From Euryarchaeota archaeon UBA105 (GTDB taxonomy: Archaea > Thermoplasmatota > Poseidoniia > Poseidoniales > Thalassarchaeaceae), in contig DALV01000073.1 of the NCBI GenBank assembly GCA_002496905.1, positions 6,184 to 19,159 of the forward strand: a stretch of DNA of 12,976 nucleotides, in the 5' to 3' direction. Below, piece by piece: positions 1 to 6,235 of this stretch. The position numbers and the translations under genes are program-made. A model generated the notes under the pieces. The model saw only the letters and a list, made by a program, of their open reading frames with translations, searched no databases and was not told the origin of the DNA. Every line of letters begins with the position of its first letter. Within the stretch, counting starts at the first letter, position 1.

Positions 1-396
1 AAAACATACTCTGAACGGATGCCGGAAGCATGGTCTGAAGTTCTCGCTCCCTTGGGAACCGACGCTGTCAAAGAACACATCACCGATGCTCCTTGGGTAA
101 TCGTCCTGTTTAGGCAAAATAAGCGGCTACGAGATAATGGAGAATGGGGGCCAACATACTATTCTCAGGAATCCTGTGGAATCGCTGCTGGATTGTTCAT
201 TGCTGCAGTTCAGAATATGGGATTGGTAACACTAACTCATACTCCTTCACCAATGGGATTCTTGCGTGATATCTTGAAACGACCCGAACACGAACATGCG
301 ATGTTGCTGATGCCGGTTGGATATCCTGCAGATGATGCGCAGGTGCCGCATTTAGATCGTAAATCTCTGGAAGATATTTCGGAATTTTTTGAGTAA
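1..396 (+). CDS. Nitroreductase-family flavoprotein, iodotyrosine deiodinase-like (5' truncated)
   Basis: The frame is open from the first base, so the true start lies to the left and only about 131 C-terminal residues are visible. The segment around GIAAGLFIAAVQNMGLVT, then a TPSP turn, then LLMPVGYPADDAQVP and a final DRKSLEDI closely follows the C-terminal half of iodotyrosine deiodinase-like members of the FMN-dependent nitroreductase superfamily. The early KTYSERMPEAW...LGT stretch matches the same subgroup. Family members are homodimeric NAD(P)H-dependent flavin enzymes; outside animals the substrate is generally unknown, so no reaction is assigned. The first ATG at 19 is internal to the conserved region and is not taken as the start. 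The gene converges on the minus-strand membrane-protein gene that ends at 417, leaving 20 bp that holds a 12-bp palindrome. Subfamily is fairly sure; function is not. Confidence 0.8.
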   Translation, partial: KTYSERMPEAWSEVLAPLGTDAVKEHITDAPWVIVLFRQNKRLRDNGEWGPTYYSQESCGIAAGLFIAAVQNMGLVTLTHTPSPMGFLRDILKRPEHEHAMLLMPVGYPADDAQVPHLDRKSLEDISEFFE

Positions 397-400
397 ATCA

Positions 401-412
401 AAGGGTACCCTT
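401..412. repeat. 12-bp perfect palindrome between convergent genes
   Basis: AAGGGTACCCTT is a perfect palindrome filling most of the 20-bp gap between the nitroreductase stop (394-396) and the stop of the convergent small membrane protein gene (417-419). As RNA it could form only a 4-bp stem on either strand, so a weak bidirectional termination role is possible but unproven. Confidence 0.4.
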
Positions 413-416
413 GCGA

Positions 417-692
417 TCACTCTTGGTTTCCGAAATTTTCCCAGAATTCATTGATTGCACTCGGATTACGAATCACCATCTGACCAACGTATAGCAGGTA
501 ACCAGCTAGTGGTAAGTATAGTCCCAAAACAATCGGATGAGGACCTATTGTGAATAATGGAATTGAGTAACCAATTAGAGGAATCAGGACCCAAGGAATT
601 AGGCCTCGATTCTTTGAATAAATCATTACTGGATAACCTAAGCCAGCCCCAAGAACAAAGAAAGCTGCCCAAATAATGGTGATTTCCATCAT
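417..692 (-). CDS. Small three-helix membrane protein, unknown function
   Basis: This encodes 91 residues with three hydrophobic segments, roughly residues 4-26, 30-49 and 52-74, and a short polar C-terminal tail (NEFWENFGNQE). There is no signal-peptide cleavage pattern and no recognisable catalytic motif, so it is probably an integral inner-membrane protein. Two consecutive ATG codons (690-692, then 687-689) mark the start. It lies 22 bp downstream of the DMT transporter stop on the same strand and is probably co-transcribed with it, though an AT-rich stretch in the gap could also be a promoter element. I do not recognise the family. It might be an accessory subunit of the transporter, but only position suggests that. 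Confidence 0.65.
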   Translation of the reverse strand: MMEITIIWAAFFVLGAGLGYPVMIYSKNRGLIPWVLIPLIGYSIPLFTIGPHPIVLGLYLPLAGYLLYVGQMVIRNPSAINEFWENFGNQE

Positions 693-714
693 TTATTCGA
701 AGAGTGGGCTGTAT

Positions 715-1620
715 TTAATTTTGACTTGATTTATCCAGAGGTTGTGCTGGTGGTGCTAGGAAAACCAAGGCAATTCCAGAACCAACAATCAGTATTCCAC
801 CAGCCCAATCAGCAATACTTAGGGCCTCATCGAACAAAAAGAAGCCATACATTGTCGCGATTATTACTGTACCATAAGAAAAGGCGCTTACCCAAGCAGC
901 ATTGGCTTTCTGATAAGCCATAGTTATCCCAACCTGACCTCCACCGGCTCCGATACCAACACCGACCAATGCGGCAAAAGTATGGAGGTCAAGACTAAGC
1001 AGATCCGGAGCGGCCTGGATAGTTGAACCTGCGACTGAAAATACAGCAAACCAAAATACAACCGAGGTAGGAGAATCCGTCTTCCTCAATTCTCTTACGT
1101 AGATATACGCCAAAGCTGCAAAGAAGCCTGAGCCAAGTGCAAGTAAGGCATACGGCTCAACTGAATCTAGGTTGGGCGATACAATCAGAACAATTCCTGT
1201 AAATGCAGTAATTACCAGGGTGATTACAGAAGGCTGTACCTTTTCAGCAATTATTCTTCCCGAAAGTAATGCTACAAACAAAGGCGCAGTATATTGCAGG
1301 GTTACAGCTTGCCCGAGTGGGATTTTCGCTAATGAGGAAAAATAGAGAATCATTGCTGTAAGGCCTACAGCACAACGAAGGAACATGGTCTTGGGATCAT
1401 TGATCTTTAGGGAAGTTCCACGACTTGCAGCAAAGCCAGCGACTGCGAATGCTATGACGGCTGAACGAACCAAGATAATCATCCAAACATCGATTCCTTC
1501 CAAACCGCTGGTATACTTTACCAAGGCATTCATCGTACCAAAGCAAAGACTTCCGAAAATCATCCATAGCACAGCTACATGGGGTGTATCAACTGGATCA
1601 GACAAACTCAGAGCCCCCAA
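715..1620 (-). CDS. EamA/DMT-family transporter (ten membrane helices)
   Basis: About 301 residues with ten hydrophobic segments in two homologous five-helix halves (roughly residues 15-148 and 156-289), the standard EamA drug/metabolite transporter plan and length. Typical family stretches are IPLGQAVTLQYTAPLFVALL closing the first half and WVSAFSYGTVIIATMYGFFL followed by DEALSIADWAGG in the second. Members are secondary carriers for small metabolites; the substrate here cannot be read from sequence. The start is uncertain: no ATG precedes the first helix. The longest version begins with TTG at 1618-1620, overlapping the end of the ParA gene by 13 bp, which suggests translational coupling; a GTG at codon 17 and the ATG at 1561-1563 are alternatives that would trim helix 1. 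It sits between parA and the small membrane protein in a minus-strand series. The family is clear, the substrate unknown. Confidence 0.85.
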   Translation of the reverse strand: MGALSLSDPVDTPHVAVLWMIFGSLCFGTMNALVKYTSGLEGIDVWMIILVRSAVIAFAVAGFAASRGTSLKINDPKTMFLRCAVGLTAMILYFSSLAKIPLGQAVTLQYTAPLFVALLSGRIIAEKVQPSVITLVITAFTGIVLIVSPNLDSVEPYALLALGSGFFAALAYIYVRELRKTDSPTSVVFWFAVFSVAGSTIQAAPDLLSLDLHTFAALVGVGIGAGGGQVGITMAYQKANAAWVSAFSYGTVIIATMYGFFLFDEALSIADWAGGILIVGSGIALVFLAPPAQPLDKSSQN

Positions 1621-2555
1621 CGTGATTCGAGCACACTGGAAACTTGCTGGTAGTCCCGACCACCATTGCTGTTAGGGTCATGAAGATGGATTGGTATGCC
1701 ATGGCTGGGTGCTTCTGCTAACTTGATATTGCGTCGGATTGCTGGCTCGATTAGTAATTCTGGGAATGCCTCCTTTACCTCACTTGCAACCTGTTGATTG
1801 AGCAAAGTCGGGGCGTGCATGGTAAGCATAACCCCGTCAACTCCCAATCTCGGATTTAGAAGCCCTCTAACCTCTCTAATTGTACCTGCCAACATGGCTA
1901 GTCCTTCGAGGGCAAAATACTCCGTCTGAACTGGAATAATTATTCCATCACTTGCGACCAGTGCATTGATTGTCACTATTCCCAATGAAGGGGGAGTGTC
2001 AATAATTACAACATCATAATGCGGTAAAAGCGGAGCTAATGCCTCCGACAACCTTCTCTCTCTACCAAGTTGCCTCAGCATCTCCTGTTCTAGGCCAACG
2101 AGGGAGCGATCTCCTACGATTATGTGAACACCATCAACCGCGGTCGCATGACGACTTTCCACCGCACTTTCTGGATTTAGAATTAGATCTCGAGTCGTGG
2201 TTTTGACTCGGCTCTTGTTCACTCCAAGACCTGTTGCGCAATTGCCCTGTGAATCTGCGTCGACAACCAATACCTTGTGACCGCGTAAGGCCAATTGCGC
2301 TGCGATATTGATTACACTCGTCGTCTTTCCAACTCCTCCTTTTTGATTGATGATGGTAACTACCCTAGCCCTGCCATCTGGGGTGGGCGCTGATTTGGGC
2401 AACTCAAGAGGGGTTCTTGCCCGTGCTGTACTAATCTCATCAACGGAGTCTAAAGTCGGTAGACCCTTGTCTTCGACCTCAGTGAATTCAGCATCGATAA
2501 TCAGCGGTGCTGAGCCTGCCTCAGGCAGATCTTCCACCTCTCTATCAGAGGACAT
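1608..2555 (-). CDS. parA: ParA/Soj-type P-loop ATPase with acidic N-terminal extension
   Basis: A 315-residue member of the ParA/Soj branch of the deviant-Walker-A (SIMIBI) ATPases, which dimerise on ATP, bind DNA non-specifically and position chromosomes, plasmids or protein cargo. From the ATG at 2553-2555, the deviant Walker A INQKGGVGKTT ends near residue 79, the Walker A' VVDADSQGN is at about 97-105 and Walker B VVIIDTPPS at about 182-190. A family-typical AEAPSHGIPI stretch lies near the C terminus. Soj proteins are usually about 255 residues; the surplus is about 60 acidic, probably disordered N-terminal residues. A longer reading from TTG at 2607-2609 exists, but the ATG is preferred. 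A GC-rich hairpin sits two bases upstream of this ATG. No ParB or obvious centromere repeats are present. The gene is 92 bp downstream of the SAP-domain membrane protein, so partner and cargo may be unusual. Confidence 0.9.
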   Translation of the reverse strand: MSSDREVEDLPEAGSAPLIIDAEFTEVEDKGLPTLDSVDEISTARARTPLELPKSAPTPDGRARVVTIINQKGGVGKTTSVINIAAQLALRGHKVLVVDADSQGNCATGLGVNKSRVKTTTRDLILNPESAVESRHATAVDGVHIIVGDRSLVGLEQEMLRQLGRERRLSEALAPLLPHYDVVIIDTPPSLGIVTINALVASDGIIIPVQTEYFALEGLAMLAGTIREVRGLLNPRLGVDGVMLTMHAPTLLNQQVASEVKEAFPELLIEPAIRRNIKLAEAPSHGIPIHLHDPNSNGGRDYQQVSSVLESRWGL

Positions 2556-2557
2556 AC

Positions 2558-2574
2558 GAGCGCCTTCGGCGCTC
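2558..2574 (-). promoter_or_regulatory. GC-rich hairpin abutting the parA start codon
   Basis: A perfect inverted repeat, in the sense of the parA transcript GAGCGCC, loop GAA, GGCGCTC. It ends two bases before the ATG at 2555. Folded in RNA, a 7-bp stem here would sit where a ribosome must load, so it could restrain translation of parA. If translation instead began at TTG 2609 the hairpin would be inside the coding region. The inverted repeat is directly seen; the role is inferred. Confidence 0.5.
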
Positions 2575-2647
2575 GGAGGGCTGTTCAATGTGCCGACACT
2601 GACGAACAATTCAGATGCCTTTAGCAGACTAGATTGGCAGTGCCGAA

Positions 2648-4915
2648 TCAGTTAGGAGGAGCCCAGAAATGATACCAACCTAGTAGCCTTGCATTCTCAG
2701 CATCCATAACACAAACAACATCGTGATTTCTGTTATTTGCATCTGTCCAAGATTTCTCTACATTGACGGTGACTGCACCTTCTCCCAAACTAATTGGAAT
2801 TAGGTCCAAGATTTCATTTTCTTGTGTTACTGATAGTCTGTAACCATATTCGACTCCAGCATCCCATCCTCCACTTCCATCATTAATGTGAGTGTTCAAT
2901 CCAGGATATCTAGAGGATGAGAGCAATCTAGACTCCAATGAATTCATGGTTAATGTCTCAGGTATAGCGTTACGATTCCATTGAACTGTTCCATCGTCCA
3001 TATTTTCATCATCAATTAGCGAGCAACCACCATTGTCTTCCTCAATAATGGTCCAACCAGCTCTCTCATCTTCTGTCACCCAAGACATATTCCATTGAAT
3101 GTTTGAATTGACATCGATGGTTGATGCTCTCCAAACATATCCGCCTTGTTCTATGGCGGTGGCAACACCGCTTGTGGAATAGTTTGCAAGAGTGCACTCC
3201 AAGGCTGACTCGAGATCCCAGGACCTAATCGCACTCTCATCTGGCATAGCAGCACCCCATGATCTCTGAGCACTAGTTCCTGGACGATCTTCCCCGGGAC
3301 CCGGTTTACTGGTGTAATCCACCAACCATTCAATTGCCGTTGAACCAGAGGTGACTCCGCCTTTCACGGCTCTCATTGAGAATGAAATTGTAATTCGTCC
3401 ATCTGGGATTGCGGCGTCGGAGAGCGATGTTTCAATCAAGCCGCAATCACTTGATTTTTGACTCTTATCAATTACGATATTAGCAGTTTGTTCTACCGGC
3501 CACGGGACATTACTCTTGACCAACATATTGATTGTAATGTGGCCATTACAAGCATCAAATTCCGGATGAGACATAGAAATTGGATATACCAAACCATGGT
3601 CATTGTCATTGATTTCTTTACCTACTGACCAAGACCACTCTGAGCCTGCTTCAGATGTTGTGCCTGAAGTCAAAGATTCATCGCCGAAGAATTCGTGCAA
3701 ATCTAAGGGTGTAAGTGGTAGGAAGACGTAGGACGATACCACTCCTAACCCTGAAATCGATTCTAACCCAAAAGTTGTGGCTTCTAGGTTTGTGGCTTGG
3801 TTTTCCGAATCCAAAATAGTCAAATCTGTACCTGTTCTTATCAATTGTTTATCCCCAATATCAGTCCAAGTTCTGGTTGTCATATCCAAGTTATTGTCAT
3901 CCAAAATCCAACCTACAGTTCCACATTCCCCTTCATCTCTCCAAGTCTTACCACTCAGGTCTATATTCATCTCATGGTCGATAACTTTCTGAGCGGTCAA
4001 ATGTGTTCTTCCAAATGCATCCAAGGCGTTCACTGCGCCGCTATATTGCTTATCTGATGGATGTATAATATCCGCAGGATCTCCATTTCGAATACTAATG
4101 CTTCCAACTCCAGAGGCTATGTTTGCCGAAAGTTCGCCACAGGCGTCATCGAGAGGCCCAGAAGCAGCATCTCGGAATATCGCAACCATATCGTCGCCCT
4201 CGACATCTATGCTGGAACTCAAAATGTTGAATTCCATACTATCTCCATAATGAAGAGTTCTTGCCTGGAATGAAGAGTCTTCTTGCATAAACAGGGAGAA
4301 TACGATTGCTCCAAGAATTAGGGCTGTAATTGTAATCGCTGCAACAACTTTCGGAGAGAATTGAATTGAAGATAGGCTAGGTATAGTAATCGTAATCGAG
4401 GCTTCTTCCGCATCTGATTCGATTTCACTAGCGACTAAGGCAGGCACAGTCTCATCCGAAATTACGCCTCCAGTCCAAGCGTCTTCTTCCTCTTCATCAA
4501 GGATTAACTCTGGTTTTTTTGTTACAGGAGTTATTTCTTCCTCGTCACTTTCGAGGACCAAATCTAGGTCTTCCTCAGCCTCCATCTCAATTTCGGCCTC
4601 GACTATATCGGCCTCCATGACTTCTGCTTCGAGAATTTCTACAGGTTCGGGTTCAGTTTCTACAGCTACTTCCTGTGGTTCTCCTTCCCCACCGGACTCA
4701 AAACGGGAAAGAAGTCGATCTATTGCATCGTCCTTGTCTTGTTCTGAACTAGACGATAGGACTTTCGTTTCAGGTGAACTTTCAGGTGTCTTCTCTCCGA
4801 GTAAACGAGAGATTAACTCCTCCTTCTTACCGGAGATGAGTAGCCCCTTTTCTTTACACAAAGTACGTAGTTCTGAGACCTTCATTGATGATAGTGAATC
4901 ACGGTCCAGACCCAT
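2648..4915 (-). CDS. SAP-domain, single-pass membrane protein with large predicted external domain
   Basis: About 755 residues from the ATG at 4913-4915; a GTG at 4946-4948 would add 11. Residues about 9-41 (MKVSELRTLCKEKGLL, then GKKEELISRLL) form a SAP motif, a helix-extended-helix fold that binds DNA or RNA. A very acidic linker follows to about 185, with repeated EAE/EAD units at about 95-118. One strong membrane helix (VVAAITITALILGAIVFSLF) spans about 190-210. The remaining roughly 545 residues are Ser/Thr/Asp-rich, Trp-containing, apparently beta-rich and hold seven cysteines. The likely topology is SAP inside, large domain outside. I do not recognise the external domain. GGAGGG stands directly against the ATG. 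This is the first gene of the minus-strand series, with parA 92 bp downstream, so a role in attaching nucleic acid to the membrane is plausible but inferred. An acidic, secreted C-terminal part is common in marine archaeal surface proteins. Confidence 0.8.
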   Translation of the reverse strand: MGLDRDSLSSMKVSELRTLCKEKGLLISGKKEELISRLLGEKTPESSPETKVLSSSSEQDKDDAIDRLLSRFESGGEGEPQEVAVETEPEPVEILEAEVMEADIVEAEIEMEAEEDLDLVLESDEEEITPVTKKPELILDEEEEDAWTGGVISDETVPALVASEIESDAEEASITITIPSLSSIQFSPKVVAAITITALILGAIVFSLFMQEDSSFQARTLHYGDSMEFNILSSSIDVEGDDMVAIFRDAASGPLDDACGELSANIASGVGSISIRNGDPADIIHPSDKQYSGAVNALDAFGRTHLTAQKVIDHEMNIDLSGKTWRDEGECGTVGWILDDNNLDMTTRTWTDIGDKQLIRTGTDLTILDSENQATNLEATTFGLESISGLGVVSSYVFLPLTPLDLHEFFGDESLTSGTTSEAGSEWSWSVGKEINDNDHGLVYPISMSHPEFDACNGHITINMLVKSNVPWPVEQTANIVIDKSQKSSDCGLIETSLSDAAIPDGRITISFSMRAVKGGVTSGSTAIEWLVDYTSKPGPGEDRPGTSAQRSWGAAMPDESAIRSWDLESALECTLANYSTSGVATAIEQGGYVWRASTIDVNSNIQWNMSWVTEDERAGWTIIEEDNGGCSLIDDENMDDGTVQWNRNAIPETLTMNSLESRLLSSSRYPGLNTHINDGSGGWDAGVEYGYRLSVTQENEILDLIPISLGEGAVTVNVEKSWTDANNRNHDVVCVMDAENARLLGWYHFWAPPN

Positions 4916-4970
4916 CCCTCCTGTTCGACTTACGCTAGGGAGTCGCACACTGGGGCTTTCAACTCCTTCG

Positions 4971-4991
4971 GCGTTCCGCTTTGCGGAACGC
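4971..4991. repeat. Perfect 9-bp-arm hairpin in the divergent region
   Basis: GCGTTCCGC, loop TTT, GCGGAACGC: perfect 9-bp arms with a 3-base loop, upstream of the SAP-protein gene (minus) and the rimK gene (plus). It could be a cruciform or operator in DNA, or a leader hairpin in the SAP-gene transcript. The 9-mer CCTTCGGCG at 4965-4973 overlaps its left arm and is repeated at 2563-2571 in the parA start hairpin. Confidence 0.55.
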
Positions 4992-5006
4992 GCATACGCG
5001 CGTGTG
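4988..5006. other. 19-bp alternating purine-pyrimidine tract (Z-DNA-prone), with second hairpin
   Basis: From 4988 to 5006 purines and pyrimidines alternate without a break and the tract is mostly CG and CA/TG steps, the composition that favours Z-DNA under negative supercoiling. Within it ACGCGC (4988-4993) and GCGCGT (4998-5003) form a 6-bp hairpin with loop ATAC. It overlaps the preceding hairpin by 4 bp, so the two structures are mutually exclusive. Confidence 0.45.
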
Positions 5007-5056
5007 AGGGAAGCCGCCAGAATGGCTAATTTTCACAAATTTTTGAGTTACATGGA

Positions 5057-5066
5057 GAAATATAGA
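5057..5066 (+). promoter_or_regulatory. Candidate TATA box for the rimK gene
   Basis: GAAATATAGA in an AT-rich patch resembles an archaeal TATA element. With initiation about 25 bp downstream, transcription would start near 5088-5090 and leave a leader of about 37 bases before the ATG at 5127. This supports that start over the in-frame ATGs at 5022 and 5052, which would lie upstream of the transcript. Similarity and position only. Confidence 0.4.
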
Positions 5067-5126
5067 ATATTCTCATCCCACTCTGCATCCGTCAGACTCA
5101 AGAGGGGATGGTGGTGGGCGCGGAAC

Positions 5127-6080
5127 ATGTACCCACGCCTGGTCATTCTCTCGCGCGGTCCGAGGTTGTACTCAACCCGCCGTCTTGCAGAAGAAGCCCA
5201 GAAGGCTGGATGGGCGGTTCGAATCATCGATCCATTAAGGCTCACTGTAGTGGTTGATGAGAAGGGTGGGCGAATATTCCACCGTGGATGGCCAATCGAA
5301 TGTGAAGCGGTGATTCCGCGAATTGGATTCTCCATTACTCGAAGAGGTGTGGCAATAGTTCGTCAATTCGAGCAAATGGGAGTAATTGTTCTCAATCAGT
5401 CTCTTTCGATTGAACAGAGTCGGGACAAACTCCTAGCTAGCCAATTGATGGCGGATGCAGGAGTTCCTATCCCCGTAACAGCCCATGTCGCTTCTACCAC
5501 AGACGTAGACAGTGCATTGGCTCGAGTTGGTGGAGTTCCTTGTGTCGTAAAGGCAACCGAGGGGACTCAAGGTTCTGGTGTATTCCTCGCTAGAAACTAT
5601 CCTCAAGTTAGACAACTCGTAAGCCAAATGCTAGAAAGAGGAATGAAACCATTAGTCCAGACATATATTGAGGAATCTCATGGTAAAGACATCCGAGTTC
5701 TTGTCGTCGGTGGAAAAGTCGCCGCTGCTATGCGACGTCGAGCATCTGGAAGTGAGTTCCGATCTAACTTCCACCTTGGAGGAAGTGTAGAGAGAGTTCA
5801 GTTGAATGAGCAATTTGTCTCAGTAGCGCTTTCAGCGGCAAATATCCTAGGCATGGATATTGCAGGTGTCGACCTCTTGGAATCGAGTAACGGCCCACTT
5901 GTTCTGGAAGTCAATTCAAGTCCTGGTCTAGAAGGAATCGAGGGGGCATCTGGAGTAAATGTCGCTGGAGCGGTTGCTGAACATCTGAATAATCGTCTGC
6001 AAGCGTTCGAAAGACAACAGAAAGAAGAAGCAGAATTGCCAGATTCAGCCTCTGACGAGTCCTCAATGACTGCTGATTGA
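5127..6080 (+). CDS. rimK: RimK-family ATP-grasp alpha-L-glutamate ligase
   Basis: A 317-residue ATP-grasp enzyme that follows E. coli RimK nearly end to end. The start MYPRLVILSRGPRLYSTRRL corresponds to the RimK N terminus, followed by AVIPRIGFSITRRG (about 61-74), VVKATEGTQGSGV (about 140-152; nucleotide-binding Lys142 and glycine-rich loop), KDIRVLVVG (about 187-195), FRSNFHLGG (about 211-219) and the metal-binding LVLEVNSSPGLEGIE (about 258-272). RimK enzymes join glutamate by ATP-dependent amide bonds, to the C terminus of ribosomal protein S6 in bacteria; archaeal relatives act in coenzyme F420 or methanopterin tailing and on LysW carrier protein. The substrate here is not evident. An acidic 25-residue tail extends past the usual end. 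The open frame continues upstream to 4617, but conservation begins at 5127. It is transcribed divergently from the SAP gene. Confidence 0.88.
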   Translation: MYPRLVILSRGPRLYSTRRLAEEAQKAGWAVRIIDPLRLTVVVDEKGGRIFHRGWPIECEAVIPRIGFSITRRGVAIVRQFEQMGVIVLNQSLSIEQSRDKLLASQLMADAGVPIPVTAHVASTTDVDSALARVGGVPCVVKATEGTQGSGVFLARNYPQVRQLVSQMLERGMKPLVQTYIEESHGKDIRVLVVGGKVAAAMRRRASGSEFRSNFHLGGSVERVQLNEQFVSVALSAANILGMDIAGVDLLESSNGPLVLEVNSSPGLEGIEGASGVNVAGAVAEHLNNRLQAFERQQKEEAELPDSASDESSMTAD

Positions 6081-6100
6081 AATCAGTAAACGGCTTTTTT
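6073..6100 (+). terminator. Terminator-like hairpin plus T run at the end of rimK
   Basis: CTGATT (6073-6078) and AATCAG (6081-6086) form a perfect inverted repeat spanning the rimK TGA stop (6078-6080). Six Ts follow at 6095-6100. Archaeal polymerase terminates at T-rich stretches, so the T run is the stronger signal. Confidence 0.5.
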
Positions 6101-6119
6101 GCTATTGCTAGGAAAAACT

Positions 6120-6214
6120 AGCCGTAAGGCTGTCCACATCAGAAGCATTCAAGTTTGGATAGACCCACTTGGGTTCGCCCGTATGGGCAGGGATGCACCC
6201 GTCGTTCGCGACGG
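6120..6214 (+). other. Hairpin-rich segment upstream of the xer gene (possible structured leader or small RNA)
   Basis: Several short perfect stems lie in a row: AGCC-GTAA-GGCT at 6120-6131 (GNRA-type loop), ACCCA-CT-TGGGT at 6163-6174, GCCC-GTAT-GGGC at 6177-6188 and CCGTCG-TTCG-CGACGG at 6199-6214 (UUCG loop). An alternative GGG-TTCG-CCC stem at 6171-6180 would compete with the second and third. No tRNA, box C/D or known riboswitch pattern was recognised. It could be a regulated leader for the recombinase gene or an independent small RNA. Confidence 0.4.
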
Positions 6215-6235
6215 AAATAGGCGAGGGACCTTGAT

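Noticed and set aside
2347..2655. Plus-strand open frame opposite the start of parA
   Set aside because: It is antisense to the well-supported ParA coding region and its product shows no recognisable features.
1608..4915. A plasmid or phage partition locus
   Set aside because: There is no ParB, no centromere-like iterons and no replication protein; neighbours look chromosomal.
4617..5126. Upstream in-frame extension of the RimK reading frame, making a 487-residue protein
   Set aside because: It runs antisense through the SAP gene's acidic N-terminal region, gives a low-complexity Ser/Arg-rich product and precedes the promoter candidate; RimK similarity begins at 5127.
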